The position numbers and the translations under genes were made by a program. The notes under the pieces are model-generated. The model was not told the DNA's origin. It saw only the letters and a program-made list of their open reading frames with translations, and searched no databases. Of a DNA stretch of 64,000 bases, positions 10,700-22,261 are shown one piece after another. The stretch lies in assembly GCA_032622095.1 (NCBI GenBank), contig CP136066.1:44961835-45025834 (forward strand). Direction: 5' to 3'. This DNA is from Siphonodentalium dalli (taxonomy: Eukaryota > Mollusca > Scaphopoda > Gadilida > Siphonodentaliidae). Position 1 is the first letter of the stretch. Each line of letters opens with the position of its first letter.

Positions 10700-12150
10700 T
10701 CGAGTGATCTAACGAGTGTCTGTGGGCTGGTATCGTGCGTGAGTAAGAGGGGTACACGACCAAAAGTGCTGCGTGCTGATCAATTTAGTAATCAACTCAA
10801 ATCATACTGGTATGCGTATATATGTGTTCGTCACTGGTCTCACTGAAGTGAAACTATATAATTTAGTAGTTCCTTGATATGAACAATGGATGTTCCGTCA
10901 AGATTAAGTGAGATCATGCTATAGCTGACATCATACATGGACGTTGCATTGGTCTGGTCTTTCCTCTGCAGAGCAACGATATCAATGTTAGAGGTACTTG
11001 AGGCACGATTGGTCGAATTTTATGTTTTATGCAACGGTTTATACTCCACCAACTGCCGCGCGATTTATCGGTTCGAGCGATGAACTTAATCGCTGGGCTT
11101 TTTTATACCATGAGTATATATACGTCACATTCCCCGAGAACTATAATCAGCCGATAAGTTCCCTTATAGTTACACCATGCACTCCACACGATCGAGAGGG
11201 TGAATGTCCTGAATCTCTTTGGAATGAATTCGGTCTATTCGGGCGTCGTATGCAGCGCGGCCACCCGACGTGTTAACGGTACCTGTGTAATCTTTTGCAA
11301 TCAATTCAGTATAACCGTCCACTCGACGAAAAAATATTCATGAGCGAACTTTATAACAATCCACCGACGGGTGTATATGATCCCTGCCCAATCATTTGGA
11401 GTGAGTTCGGTTTGCTGGTATAGGCCGTATAATGCCGTTCATCAAATGAAGTTGTTGATTCCAGGCGATCTTCAGGCTGAATGTGGTATGTTTGGAAGAT
11501 GAATGCCCGTCACCACAACGAAGATGAATGCCCGTCACCACAACGAAGATGGTCCCTTGGTGATCTTTGAAATTCATGTTGTATGCGTGGATGTCGTCTG
11601 CCTGTTAATGCGATGAAAGGTTTCCGGGTACAATCCACTGAAATGAATGCGGTCTATGTGGACGCCGTTTGCGCACAAGACAATTATATAGACAATAGTG
11701 GTTCCTGGATATCTTTGGGACAATGCGACTATTTGCTTGCAATTAATGCGGTCTATATATTTGGACGCCGTATACGCATCAGACAATTATATAGACAATG
11801 GTTTCTGGGTATCTTTGAATGATAGAACGCGTCTCCTTGGTGTTGCCGTCGAGATAAACTGTTGTGGCTATACACAACATTGCAGCAATGATGGGAGGTA
11901 CTTCTTGGTTAATCGATAGTAATAGAAAGAAATGCAGGAAGTACAGATCCTTGAAATTAAGGTCGTACGTACTGCAATTACAGCAAATATAAGTTCAATT
12001 TCAGTGCATGTGCTTCATGGCCGACTATTATACAGTAAGTATATTTGAGTACCCCTAATTATCTGTGATTATAAAATATAGTCCGGAAATGTTTTATCAC
12101 TGAGCATCCAAGGGTTGCATTCTTTATCCGGGAGTACAGTACTATAGAAT
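10700..12150. repeat. Intergenic stretch with small tandem duplications
   Basis: A ~22-bp unit, GAAGATGAATGCCCGTCACC, is present twice at about 11499-11545. A ~115-bp unit containing GCGGTCTATxTxTTTGGACGCCGT and GACAATTATATAGACAATxG is duplicated at about 11649-11810. Degenerate relatives (GAATTCGGTCTATTCGGGCG) lie near 11225. ORFs at 10998-11276 and 11583-11822 arise from these repeats and are not supported as genes. Confidence 0.55.
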
Positions 12151-12192
12151 CATTTAACCATTTCTATACTAAATGGATTATCCCAGTCAGTT

Positions 12193-12782
12193 AACAAGAG
12201 CATCACTAGGGCGTGGCAGAATACGCCCTTTAGCCATTTCAAATTGTGCTACCGCAAAATAAAATAACAATTTGAGCTTACAAAGAATATCTGATGTACC
12301 CCCAATTTCAATGTCAAAATGCGGTCAAATTCTAAGTCTAAAAATGGCCGTAACTCGTGTGAAAATAATTGGACAGAACCTTTATTCGAACTTGGTCTGT
12401 AGTTTTAGCTGGGGGGAAACACACATACCAGCTTTGGTTCAGTTAAAATAATCCAAACAGGAGTTATCGGTCGGAAACCAAAATGGTATGAAATCGGTCA
12501 AATTATAAGTCAAAAAAGGGCCGTAACTCATGTATGTAAAAATAATTGACCGGAACCCATATTCGAACTTGGCCCGTATTTTTAGCTGGGAAATACACAT
12601 TCCAACTTTGGTTCAGATGAAAGAATCCAAACTATAGTTATCGATCGGAAACCAAAAATGTTAATGGGCGGACGGACGGATAGTCGGACGGACGGACAGA
12701 CAGGCAGACACAGACAGACAGACGGATGAACAGACAGACTGATTACATAATAGGACCTTTTTTTCAAAAGGGCGTATAAAAA
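12193..12782. mobile_element. Interspersed repeat with CATAACTC tandem units (family C), nested
   Basis: Starts ACAAGAGCATCACTAGGGCGTGG, with a GGGCGTGGCAGAATACGCCC stem near the left end. It contains two ~165-bp units (GGCCGTAACTC, TTCGAACTTGGxCxGTA, AGTTATCGGTCGGAAACC), then a GGACGGACGGACAGAC microsatellite, and ends CAAAAGGGCGTATAAAAA. Other copies lie at 18677, 22262, 34783, 44300, 48480 and 62600. The transposon class is unresolved: no target duplication or Helitron-type end was clear. Confidence 0.65.
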
Positions 12783-12918
12783 GTGTACATAGGAATGGTC
12801 TATTGTTGATTTGGAGGAATGTTAAGGTGGCAACAGCAGACGACAGATAAATAAAAGTATAGAAGGAGTCCTAATTATTGAGGGAAATATTTAGATAATA
12901 ATTTCAACAAACAACATA

Positions 12919-13020
12919 CAGTAATGCCCTAATTAATCGACTCCATAACCACAGCAGAATTATGGGTAATTTTTCAGAATTTAGTCGGAAATATGGCTTG
13001 TTGCCATTCATCGGAAAACT
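12919..13020. mobile_element. Single arm of Tc1/mariner-like fold-back MITE (family M)
   Basis: CAGTAATGCCC preceded by TA opens a ~102-bp arm identical in plan to one half of the 213-bp palindromes at 14834, 27970 and 58741. The second arm is missing. It sits inside the shell-S element. Confidence 0.7.
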
Positions 13021-13052
13021 GTATATGGTCGTTTGCTTTCGTATAGAACAGG

Positions 13053-13469
13053 TTAATAAGATAACTGCTCGTCAATGATGCTTTAGTACAGAAAGGGGTG
13101 TATTCAAGGTTCCAGACATCTATTAACATTGACATTTAAATCTAATTTAGCATATAATTAACCAGGTTCCCACTAAAAGCCGACCGCACACAACCACACC
13201 GCAAACAGGAGTCAAAACGAGATGCTTCTTGCATTATAGCACAGAATAGACATTATGTACCAAAGTTCCATTCCTCCCCCAAGTCCGTAGCTCAGCTGCC
13301 ACTGTTAACCCCTAAATTACGGCCGGTCCACAAATAGGAACTGACCACATACCCCTCTGGCCTGTGTGGTTGCCAAAATAGCAACCATAGCCATTTTGAT
13401 AGTATTTATTTGTTTGTCCGCTTATAAGCCATAATGGGGCGAAATGATTTTTATGATTTCAGCTATATC
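13053..13469. other. Non-coding stretch left of duplication copy A
   Basis: No gene or repeat family was recognised. The homology shared with copy B begins at about 13470 (CTATTACTCTATGG). Confidence 0.4.
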
Positions 13470-14535
13470 TATTACTCTATGGACACCTTCAGTGTGGCAA
13501 AACTCCGTACGTTGGAGGTACGAAATTCTGTCCCTGCTTCACGTTGTGTACTTTTTTTGGGTGACGACAACTCATGGAACCGTAGAGATCTGTTGTTACT
13601 TCGTTTATATTCTGAACATAGCTTCGCTTCCATATCGGACAGCTGATGCTGGCATTCTCAGGTTCTTCTGGATCAGTAAGTCATTCCCAGGGCGGTACTC
13701 ATAGGAGGACTCATTCAACAGAACACTGATGGATAAAATCTGTGCTTATATTTAAAATTGGTAACCTACTTTTCAAAATCATGTGACGATGTTACTGGAC
13801 AAGTAAGGCCCAAGTTTGACAACTGCTTGTCAACGGATCGTCACTAAAGGTAGCTTTCATATGTCATGACCAGTGCAGTGTACCAAAACATCTGATAACC
13901 TTTATACCTCTGCACTGGTTCGACTGAGAACTTTCCTGAAAATTAGCCAGAATCAGCATCGTGTGTTTTCTCGTCATCATGCTAAGTACGGCTGTCCGAC
14001 TAACATTCCCATGCCTGTTGTTCGTGCATCGTAATAGTTGAAAAGATAACTGATGGAATAGTACACATGGGTGTGATCAGGCAGGGGCGCAAATCGTTCT
14101 GTTACATCAGAGACACAGACGTTCCAAATGGTGATGAATTAATATTTTTAGCTTAGTTTGTTATTAAAACCGTATATCAAGGAAATTAAAAAAAAATAAT
14201 CGGTGATTCGAACATTAAGTAAGTAACTAAGTCTGGAAGATTGTTCCACAAGGCTTAGATCAGAGAGCTACTAAAAGAGAAAACAACCAAGAATCGATTG
14301 GAATATGTTTTTATTTGATTGCATCATTGTGGCATATCAAAATATTAACATAAATGTACATTAAAGGTATAAGTGCCTGGTGAACTCTGTAACCGGATGA
14401 CCTCTGTCCTGTTGTGTTGACACAAGCAGATATAAGATTCAATTTGGCTGTTACTGTGGACAGTCCATATATTGTTCATTTACCTGTATCCACAATTCAT
14501 AACAGTTGATCATGAGAATGTTTTTAATAAGCCCC

Positions 14536-14770
14536 GTCACTAACTCGCAGCCATATTGGATCCACCAGGCCCAGTTCCGTGGTTATAGTGCTACATGTCA
14601 AAGTCCTGGAGTGGCATTCCATATATGGAAGTCATGACTTCATGTATGGAAATTTTACTCCATAACTTTGATCTGTAGCACTAAAACCACAGAACCGGGG
14701 GCTGGATGATTCTCTGAAACCATGGAAAGGAGTTGGATGAATCCAATACGTCCGCGACTCAGTGATCTCG
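14536..14770. mobile_element. Imperfect fold-back MITE (family F)
   Basis: The left arm, with CACTAACTCGCAGCCATATT and CCAGTTCCGTGGTTATAGTG, is mirrored by the right arm, with CACTAAAACCACAGAACCGG and AATCCAATACGTCCGCGACT. The centre is ATGGAAGTCATGACTTCAT. The B copy is at about 27706-27950. No target duplication was settled. Confidence 0.65.
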
Positions 14771-14833
14771 CTTATATGATAGCAGTTTCAGTAGCCAGAT
14801 ACAGTCATGGATGGGTTAAAGGAAGCTAATTTA

Positions 14834-15046
14834 CAGTAATGCCCTAAGTAATCGACTCCTTAACCACAGCAGAATTATGGGTAACTTTTCAGGATTTAGT
14901 CGGAAATATGGCTTGTTGCCATTCATCGGAAAGTTCTCACTGAGAGCTTTCCGATGAATGGCAACAAACCATATTTCCGACTAAATCCTGAAAAGTTACC
15001 CATAATTCTGCTGTGGTTAAGGAGTCGATTACTTAGGGCATTACTG
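14834..15046. mobile_element. Tc1/mariner-like fold-back MITE (family M), complete
   Basis: This 213-bp near-perfect palindrome runs from CAGTAATGCCC to GGGCATTACTG, flanked by TA on both sides (14832-14833, 15047-15048). Arms are about 100 bp and the centre is CTCACTGAGAG. CAGT ends and TA duplication fit the Tc1/mariner superfamily. The B counterpart is 27970-28182. Confidence 0.85.
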
Positions 15047-15139
15047 TATGTATCAGGTAAGAACTGAAATCAAGTGTCATTTTTAAATGAGAATACTTTT
15101 GCAGGCCCACATAGTACTAGTCACGTCTGAACATAAGGT

Positions 15140-15545
15140 GCTGGACATTTCCAGAATGAGGTTCCCAGAGGGTGAATTTAGTGACTAGCTACCCCGCACA
15201 ACAGGCTAGCATCACCAAATTATCCTTATAGAGACCATTCTGCTTAGACCTCATCTCCCTTTGAAAGTATATTTATTATCACATTAACATGTTTTTTAGT
15301 TTCTTTAGAAAGTTGCCTTTTCTTTTTTGGTTTAATTCCTTATTATTCCAAATTGGCAAACGACACAATGCATAATCGAGGTACCCAATGGGTGCACATC
15401 ACCATCTTCACCATCTGGGAACTTAATTGAGGTCATGCAGCTAGACGTCTCCAGATGATGAATTTGGTGATGCTAGCCCACCGCGTGGGGTAGCATCACT
15501 AAATTCACCCTCTGGGGACCTCATTCTGCAAATGTTCGGCACCAT
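15140..15545. mobile_element. Family H twin-hairpin remnants
   Basis: AGAATGAGGTTCCCAGAGGG opens a partial hairpin at 15152-15240. A middle segment follows (CAATTGGCAAACGACACAATG, GTACCCAATGGGTGCACATC), then a second hairpin ending CCTCATTCTGCAAATG at about 15450-15545. Order and content match the complete element at 59004-59423. The B copy is at 28290-28610, where the first hairpin is shorter. Confidence 0.65.
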
Positions 15546-15949
15546 ATTATCAGGCCTGAGGGATATATTAGTGTAGCCTAATTGGTCGTTATCTCACTCT
15601 TTTTAAACCTCAGTCTTCAAACCACTCAATTTACACTCAATATTGGTTGGAAAACAGAAAAATCACAAACTATTTCTGTATCAAATCTCCAATGGCAGTT
15701 GATTGGAAATCTTCAGAATTTGCAGAAAATGTAAGATTTGCCATTCCTGTGCAAATATGAATCGTTTGCGTCACAAACCGCTAACTAAATTGATGTTGAC
15801 GCTTTTTGTCTTGTAAGAAGAAAATAAACTTGAGACATACATGACATTCCTTTTTTTTTGACAAAATAATTGAACCCGATGCAAAGGTGGCATCTATTTT
15901 ACACCAATTCAGTCACTTACCAGAGAACAGTTGTTAACAAATAGACAAA

Positions 15950-17220
15950 CTGGTGGATATCACGGTGGGGGAATCACGTGGTTTCTATGTTGGTGGAGTA
16001 CTATGTACTCAAAATGTGCTAATGCACAAAAACATAATATTGGCAGAAACTGACACAAAACATGGCATTTTGACTGTTACGAGCATATGCTAGTTTATTT
16101 TTTTTTAAAGTTAACTGGTTCAGTGCTGAAAGCCCATATTTGGACCCTATGTAAGAGTGCTGGAAGCCCAGATATGGGCTTTGCAATGACACTGTCTTGT
16201 TTAGTCAACTCTTGTTTAGTTTAATAATTTAAATAGCGTTTGTCAGGTAATATTTCAGAAATACTGTTACATATATAATTAAATTGGGACATTGTGAAGT
16301 TTGAATGGATGCTGACCAATAAAATTGTCAGAAAAGGTACTTATATCGCAAAAAGTTTGAGAAAAATCACAAATGTTTTTGCCCTAAAGGCGGCCGACAA
16401 CCAAGCTCATAACCATAACCTATTCAGACATCCAGGCTCATATCGATAACCTACTTTGACAAACAGACAACCAGCCTCATAACCATAACCTAATGAGACA
16501 TCCAGGCCCATAACCATAGTCTAATGAGACATCAAGACTCATAATCATAGCCTAATGAGACATCCAGACCCATAACCATAGTCTGAGACATCAAGGCTCA
16601 TAGCCTAATGGCTTATGAGACATCCAGGCCCATAGGCATAGCCATAGCCTAATGAGACATACAGACTCATAACCATAGCCTAGTGAGACATTCAGGCTCA
16701 TAACATAATCACAAATGTATATACATGGGGGTCAAATTTGAGAAAAGAGTGCAAATTATCAACTCCGAGCATAAAATTCAATAATGTTCTGTTTGTTGAA
16801 ATATATATATACGCATTTTATTACGTGTATGTAGGATATTTAGCAGCGAACCAGTTAATACCTTATTTGTTCTGAAATGCTCAGTAGTTTTCTATAACAT
16901 TCTGACCAAAGCTTCCAGTTGGAGGTTCGTGTAATACACCAGTCCATACATCCAGGAGAATCCTTCGACTGACAACTTTGGTCAGAATGTTAGAGCAAAC
17001 AACTGTGAGCGTGGACACAGGTGAGGTATCAGCTTGTTTGAAAAATAGTATAGCATATGCTCGTACATGTAGCTGCCAAAATACTATGTAATATATAGAT
17101 ATCCTAGTTTATTACCATTTTCCTAATTTCTGGTCGCGTTCGCGATCGCCTCAGCCATTTTGAATGCGTGGTACTCATCAATTAGAAACCATGTGATTCC
17201 CCACCGTGGATATACCAATA
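15950..17220. mobile_element. ~1.27-kb element with long inverted ends (unclassified)
   Basis: GGTGGATATCACGGTGGGGG ... GTGGTTTCTATG at the left is matched in inverse by CATAGAAACC-like and CCCCACCGTGGATATACC sequence at the right. Similarity continues inward through TACGAGCATATGCTA on both arms, about 150 bp in with gaps. The interior holds a ~30-bp minisatellite. No transposase was seen. The B copy is 29030-30290. Confidence 0.55.
16395..16710. repeat. ~30-bp minisatellite CATAACCATAGCCTAATGAG
   Basis: Units of the form GAGACATCCAGGCCCATAACCATAGTCTAAT repeat about nine times with alternating variants. The B copy (29455-29765) has nearly the same unit order, consistent with duplication after array formation. 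Confidence 0.8.
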
Positions 17221-17468
17221 ACATAATTAAAAACAAGTGTAAAAAACTGCAACCTTGGACAGTGTTCACCAGACGCTATCTATTTACATATATAGATATA
17301 TTACAATTAATCATCATATAACATAGCACTGGCCAATAGCCGCAACATGCGTGGAAAATGTGATATCAAAATCGACACAATATAATATTGTGATGTCAAA
17401 ATGACATGATTAAATGCGATGAAGAAATGACAGAATTTGAATGTTAAGTAGAAATGAGACATGATTAA

Positions 17469-17860
17469 CCCTTTACCCAACAAACCGGCCAAAACCGGCC
17501 AAATAAAGCTTCAACAGCCTAAAATATCTTCGGTCTGTCTCAATAAAACCATACAAATATGGATATCATTGGAACCGGCTCATTGACCACATTGTGATGG
17601 TTACAGTTATGCCCTGTGCCAATGCATTCTCTTATATATGCGAGTCGACCATAGGTCGCCTCGCATATATAAGAGAATGCATTGGCCTAAAAAAAATCTT
17701 TTTTTAACACTTTTTACCATTTTTTCTTACATTCTTTAACAATTTTATAATTTTTAATGTGTTAAGCCAATGCATTCTCTTATATATGCGAGGCGACCTA
17801 TGGTCGACTCGCATATATAAGAGAATGCATTGGCACAGGGCCCTTCTGTTGGGTAAAGGG
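17469..17860. mobile_element. Twin-hairpin element, shell P, present in A only
   Basis: The left end CCCTTTACCCAACAAACCGG follows TTAA (17465-17468), and the right end TGTTGGGTAAAGGG precedes TTAA (17861-17864). Hairpins are at 17618-17686 and 17766-17834. Copy B has an intact empty site with a single TTAA at 30998-31001, which fixes both the element ends and the 4-bp target duplication. Confidence 0.95.
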
Positions 17861-18324
17861 TTAACAGAAAATGTGACGTTACCAAGCTTTGGAATAATGT
17901 GTCTGTCATTTGCAGATATTCTGCTTAGGCCTCATGTTCTGGGAAGTTTATATAGTTTATAACATTGCTTTTAGTTACTGTTTCCCTTCTGTTCAGTTTT
18001 TATATCCTCAAATTTGCAGAAGATAAAGTGCATAATCTAGGGGACTGAACATCACCAACTTCAACTGGGGAACTTAAATCTGATCCTAGGTCTCCCATAG
18101 CATTTGAGGCCTCAGCAGATTAAGGTTCCCAGAGGGTGAACTTGGTGACACATTATTTGTAGGCTTGACCCTATCCACTTAAGAGATGGAACCTCTCAAC
18201 TTGATTTACAAAAAATTAAAGTGTCAATGACAATGTAGCTCAACTCGGTGGAGGGGATAATACATAATGTCATACATTACAATCAATGGAGAGAATAAGG
18301 AATTATGACAGTTCAAATGTTTAA

Positions 18325-18566
18325 CCCTTTCATGACGGAGCATTAAAGACCCTGTGCCAGTGCATTCTCTTATATATGAGAGTCTCCCATATATAAGAGA
18401 ATGCACTGGCTTACGAGGTCAATGTAAATATTGTTAGGCCAATGCATTCTCTTATATATGCGAGGTGCCCTATGGGTGACTTGCATATATAAGAGAATGC
18501 ATAGGCACAGGGTTTTCGAAAATTTTCAGGAAGCTCCAGTGAATGAAGTGTCCAGTGAAAGAAGAG
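18325..18566. mobile_element. Twin-hairpin element, shell G (CCCTTTCATGA)
   Basis: TTAA (18321-18324) precedes CCCTTTCATGACGGAGC. Hairpins lie at 18356-18410 (GCCAGTGCATTCTC arms, apex shortened) and 18438-18506 (apex GTGCCCTATGGGTGAC). TTAA at 18567-18570 follows and is shared with the next element. The B copy is 31459-31702. Confidence 0.75.
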
Positions 18567-18570
18567 TTAA

Positions 18571-19901
18571 CCCTTTACCCAACAGAAGGGCCCTGTGCCA
18601 ATGCATTCTCTTATATATGCGAGTCGACCATAGGTCGCCTCGCATATATAAGAGAATGCATTGGCTTAACACATTAACAAGAGCTACGCTGGGCGTGCAA
18701 TATACGCCCTCTCTTGGGTCGGCGGAAACTGGTAAAAAAGGGACATAACTCTGGTAAAAATTGGCGGACGGAACTCAAATTTGAACTTGACCTGTGTTTT
18801 GGTGGGAGAAAGTAATAAACCAAATTATCATTGAATCCGATAAGCTCTAGTAAAGTTATCATGCGGACAACAAATTTCAGGGATTTTCTAAGTCAAATTA
18901 CGTCAAATAAGGGGCATAACTCCGGTGAAAATTGGCGGACGGAACCCAAATTCGAACTTGAGCTGTCTTTTCTCCTAATAAACCCACATACCAAATTTGA
19001 TTGAAATCGGTTCACTCTAACTAAAGTGATCATCCGGACAACAAATTTCATGGATTTTCTAAGTCAAATTACGTCAAAAAAGGGGCCATAACTCTCGCAA
19101 AAATTATCGGATTAAAACGAAATTCGGACTTGAGCTGTATTTCGATATATCTAATCCACAAAAATACGGGTTTTGCGTATAAACATTCCAAAATCGAGTT
19201 ATCATCCGGAAACCAAAAAACATAAGAAAAACTGAATTTTCTGAGTCGAAAAAGGGGCATAACTCTGCCAAAAATGGTCGGACAGAACCCAAGTTCGAAC
19301 TTGACCTGTGTTTTGGTGGGAGAAAGTAATATAACAAATTTGGATTCATTCCGATAAACTATACTAAAGTTATCATCCGGACAACAAATTTCAAGGATTT
19401 TCTAAGTCAAAAAACGTTAAATAAGGGGCATAACTCCGGTGAAAATTGGCGGGCGGAACCCAAATTCGAACTTGAACTTACTTTTCGGCTAATAAACCCA
19501 CATACCAAATTTTACTAATTTTGGTTCACTCTAACTAAAGTTATCATCCGGACAACAGGTTAACGGACGGACGGACGGACGCCCGGACGGACAGACCAAT
19601 ACTATAATACGGCCTTTTTTTCAAAAGGGCGTATAAAAATTATAAAATTGTTAAAGAATGTAAGAAAAAATGGTAAAAAAAGATTTTTTTTAGGCCAATG
19701 CATTCTCTTATATATGCGAGGCGACCTATGGTCGACTCGCATATATAAGAGAATGCATTGGCACAGGGCATAACTGTAACCATCACAATGTGGTCAAGGA
19801 GCCGGTTCCAATGATATCCATATTTGTATGGTGTTATAGAGACAGACCGAAGATAATTTAGGCTGTTGCAGCTTTATTTGGCCGGTTTGTTGGGTAAAGG
19901 G
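18571..19901. mobile_element. Twin-hairpin element, shell P, split by a nested family C repeat
   Basis: Starts CCCTTTACCCAACAG directly after TTAA. Hairpin 1 is 18597-18665 and hairpin 2 is 19694-19762, with the right end TTGGGTAAAGGG followed by a degenerate TTAT. The spacer is interrupted by 18677-19636. The B copy (31707-32079) is uninterrupted and has a deletion in hairpin 1. Confidence 0.85.
18677..19636. mobile_element. Family C repeat nested in a twin-hairpin spacer (A only)
   Basis: ACAAGAGCTACGCTGGGCGTG opens and CAAAAGGGCGTATAA closes this ~960-bp insertion. It carries five or so ~165-bp units with CATAACTC, TTCGAACTTGACCTGT and TTATCATCCGGACAAC, then a GGACGGACGGAC tract. It is absent from the B counterpart, where ACACATTAAAAATTATA is continuous. 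Confidence 0.8.
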
Positions 19902-19934
19902 TTATCGTGAGATCAATATGTTATATAAGTTATG

Positions 19935-20184
19935 CCCTGTGCCAATGCATTCTCTTATATATGCGAGTCGACCATAGGTCGCCTCGCATATATAAGAGAA
20001 TGCATTGGCCTAAAAAAAAATCTTTTTTTAACACTTTTTACCATTTTTTCTTACATTCTTTAACAATTTTATAATTTTTAATGTGTTAAGCCAATGCATT
20101 CTCTTATATATGCGAGGCGACCTATGGTCGACTCGCATATATAAGAGAATGCATTGGCACAGGGCCGTTCTGTTGGGTAAAGGG
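19935..20184. mobile_element. Twin-hairpin element, shell P, left end missing
   Basis: Hairpins at 19941-20009 and 20090-20158, and the right end TTCTGTTGGGTAAAGGG followed by TTAA (20185-20188), are present. The left shell is gone: sequence passes directly from TTATATAAGT into TATGCCCTGTG. There is no equivalent second copy at this site in B. Confidence 0.75.
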
Positions 20185-20605
20185 TTAAGCAATACTAGAG
20201 CTCATCCCAAACATCCATGTGAAGTTTGGTATCAATCATATGAAAAATATTGGCTGTAGGTTGTGCTGAATGATTTAGTTCATGCAAATAGTAAAATCCA
20301 AGATGAATGCCAGTCGTCATGTTTTTCATAAAAGGTTCGATAGCTTCCATCTGGAGGTAAACATGAAATACAAATTCTCAAAATATTTTTCCAATAAATG
20401 TGTCTGCAGGGTGTGCCAAGGGATTTTAATTTGAAATCCAAAATGCCTGCTGGTGGCATGTTTTTTGACTAGTTTTGGAAACCAAGGTAACCAAGAATAA
20501 TCATGAAAATAGGTGACAATATGATGAGGGATGTGGCCTGTAAGTTCTGCTGATGGAAATTGTTGACAGACACATGTGTCCCGTAGCTAGTGGAGAATGG
20601 TAGAA

Positions 20606-20846
20606 CGGCCCTGTGCCAATGCATTCTCTTATATATGCGAGTCGACCATAGGTCGCCTCGCATATATAAGAGAATGCATTGGCTTAACACATTAAAAATT
20701 ATAAAATTGTTAAAGAATGTAAGAAAAAATGGTAAAAAGTGTTAAAAAAAGAATTTTTTTTAGGCCAATGCATTCTCTTATATATGCGAGGCGACCTATG
20801 GTCGACTCGCATATATAAGAGAATGCATTGGCACAGGGTATAACTG
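20606..20846. mobile_element. Twin-hairpin core almost without shell
   Basis: Hairpins at 20615-20683 and 20764-20832 are bounded by only GAACGGCCCTGTG on the left and CACAGGGTATAACTG on the right. The outer CCCTTTACCC ends and TTAA are absent. The B locus (about 32500-32516) reads GATCGGCCGTGTACAG with no hairpins. Confidence 0.7.
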
Positions 20847-21151
20847 AAACAAAATCAGGAGTCCAGAAGTTTTGTATATTTTTGTATAAGTCTTTGCTGG
20901 TAAGCACTAAGTATACAGGTTATGAAGAGGTGTTGCTGGTAAGAAGAAGTAGTGCCAGGAGAAGCGCCGTTCTTGCTCTCAAAAACGGGTAGTTATTTTC
21001 TAGTGTCGGTGGTATCATGTGTCCATATAATGTCTGAGATACCGCGATACCCTTGTCTATGACGTGTATAATACTATTGTTTACTATAGAATCATACTGG
21101 TTTGATCCTCCCTCACTTATACAATGGTTGCTACAAATCATAACCAATTAA

Positions 21152-21533
21152 CCCTTTACCCAACAAACCGGCCAAATAAAGCTTCAACAGCCTAAAATAT
21201 CTTCGGTCTGTCTCAATAGAACCATACAAATATGGATATCATTGGAACCGGCTCCTTGACCACATTGTGATAGTTACAGTTATACCCTGTGCCAATGCAT
21301 TCTCTTATATATGCGAGTCGACCATAGGTCGCCTCGCATATATAAGAGAATGCATTGGCCTAAAAAAAATCTTTTTTTAACACTTTTTACCATTTTTTCT
21401 TACATTCTTTAACAATTTTATAATTTTTAATGTGTTAAGCCAATGCATTCTCTTATATATGCGAGGCGACCTATGGTCGACTCGCATATATAAGAGAATG
21501 CATTGGCACAGGGCCCTTCTGTTGGGTAAAGGG
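21152..21533. mobile_element. Twin-hairpin element, shell P, present in both A and B
   Basis: TTAA lies on both sides (21148-21151, 21534-21537). Hairpins are at 21291-21359 and 21439-21507. The B counterpart is at 33316-33699, also with TTAA, so this insertion predates the duplication. Confidence 0.9.
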
Positions 21534-21913
21534 TTAAGAATATGATCTTGTTAGCTATGCTTGTGTGCTCTTATACTATATCATTTACATCTCCCATGTA
21601 TTGTGCTTATCTATACAATTAACCCGAGCAGTTACAATCACTGGGGAAGGGAGTTTATCCTAGATCCGGGAACAATAAATATACTATCTTATGTACTATC
21701 GGACACATGCATGGAAGGACAACGGATGCCAACCCATAGCAATAGCTCAAATTAGATTTCAGCTAAAAAATACAAGATGTAGCACTATAATACACGAGAT
21801 TTACTTTAGCCATGCGAATAATATCCCAGCCAACCACTATTTTAACCCTTTAACTATTAGGTATTTGTAGAAATGTACTTGATTCTCTTCATTCAATTAT
21901 GGCTTTTATTTAA

Positions 21914-22255
21914 CCCTTTCTATACTAAATGGATTCTCCCATTCAGCTATAAAAGTCTACTTTGCAATGGTCTATTATTCATTTGGAGGGTTTTTTAGGC
22001 AATAAAAGCAGACAAAAAGATAATATAAGTGCAGAAGGATTCATATTCATTGGTCGAAATGTTCAGTAATAAATTCAACAAATGACCTTTTATGGTATTT
22101 AGTGCAGATAAAACTTTTTATTTGAACATCCACTGCCTGTCATATGCTTTAACCTTTTCATGATGGGAGCTACGCTGGTGCAGCATTAAAGATCATGTGC
22201 CAGTGCATTCTCTTATATCGGCAAGGCTCCCTATGTTGAAAAGTTAAAAGATGGA
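21914..22255. mobile_element. Shell S MITE followed by truncated shell G element
   Basis: TTAACCCTTTCTATACTAAAT at 21910 opens a shell-S copy. Near 22150, TTAACCTTTTCATGATGGGAGC opens a shell-G copy that keeps only half of one hairpin before breaking off into TTGAAAAGTTAAAAGATGG. In B the same shell-G copy retains a full first hairpin (34577-34770). Confidence 0.6.
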
Positions 22256-22261
22256 TTTCCT

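Larger units (their letters stand above)
12158..13052. mobile_element. TTAA-flanked MITE, shell S (CCCTTTCTATACTAAAT), with two nested insertions
   Basis: The left end CCATTTCTATACTAAATGG follows TTAA (12154-12157). The right end TTCGTATAGAACAGG precedes TTAA (13053-13056). Internal words such as GGTCTATTGTTGATTTGGAGG match the family copies near 21914 and 34084. Two later insertions, listed separately, interrupt it. Confidence 0.7.

Noticed and set aside
12660-12740. GGACGGACAGAC tract as telomere-like or satellite DNA
   Set aside because: It is the usual microsatellite tail of family C repeats, seen again at 19560 and 47770.
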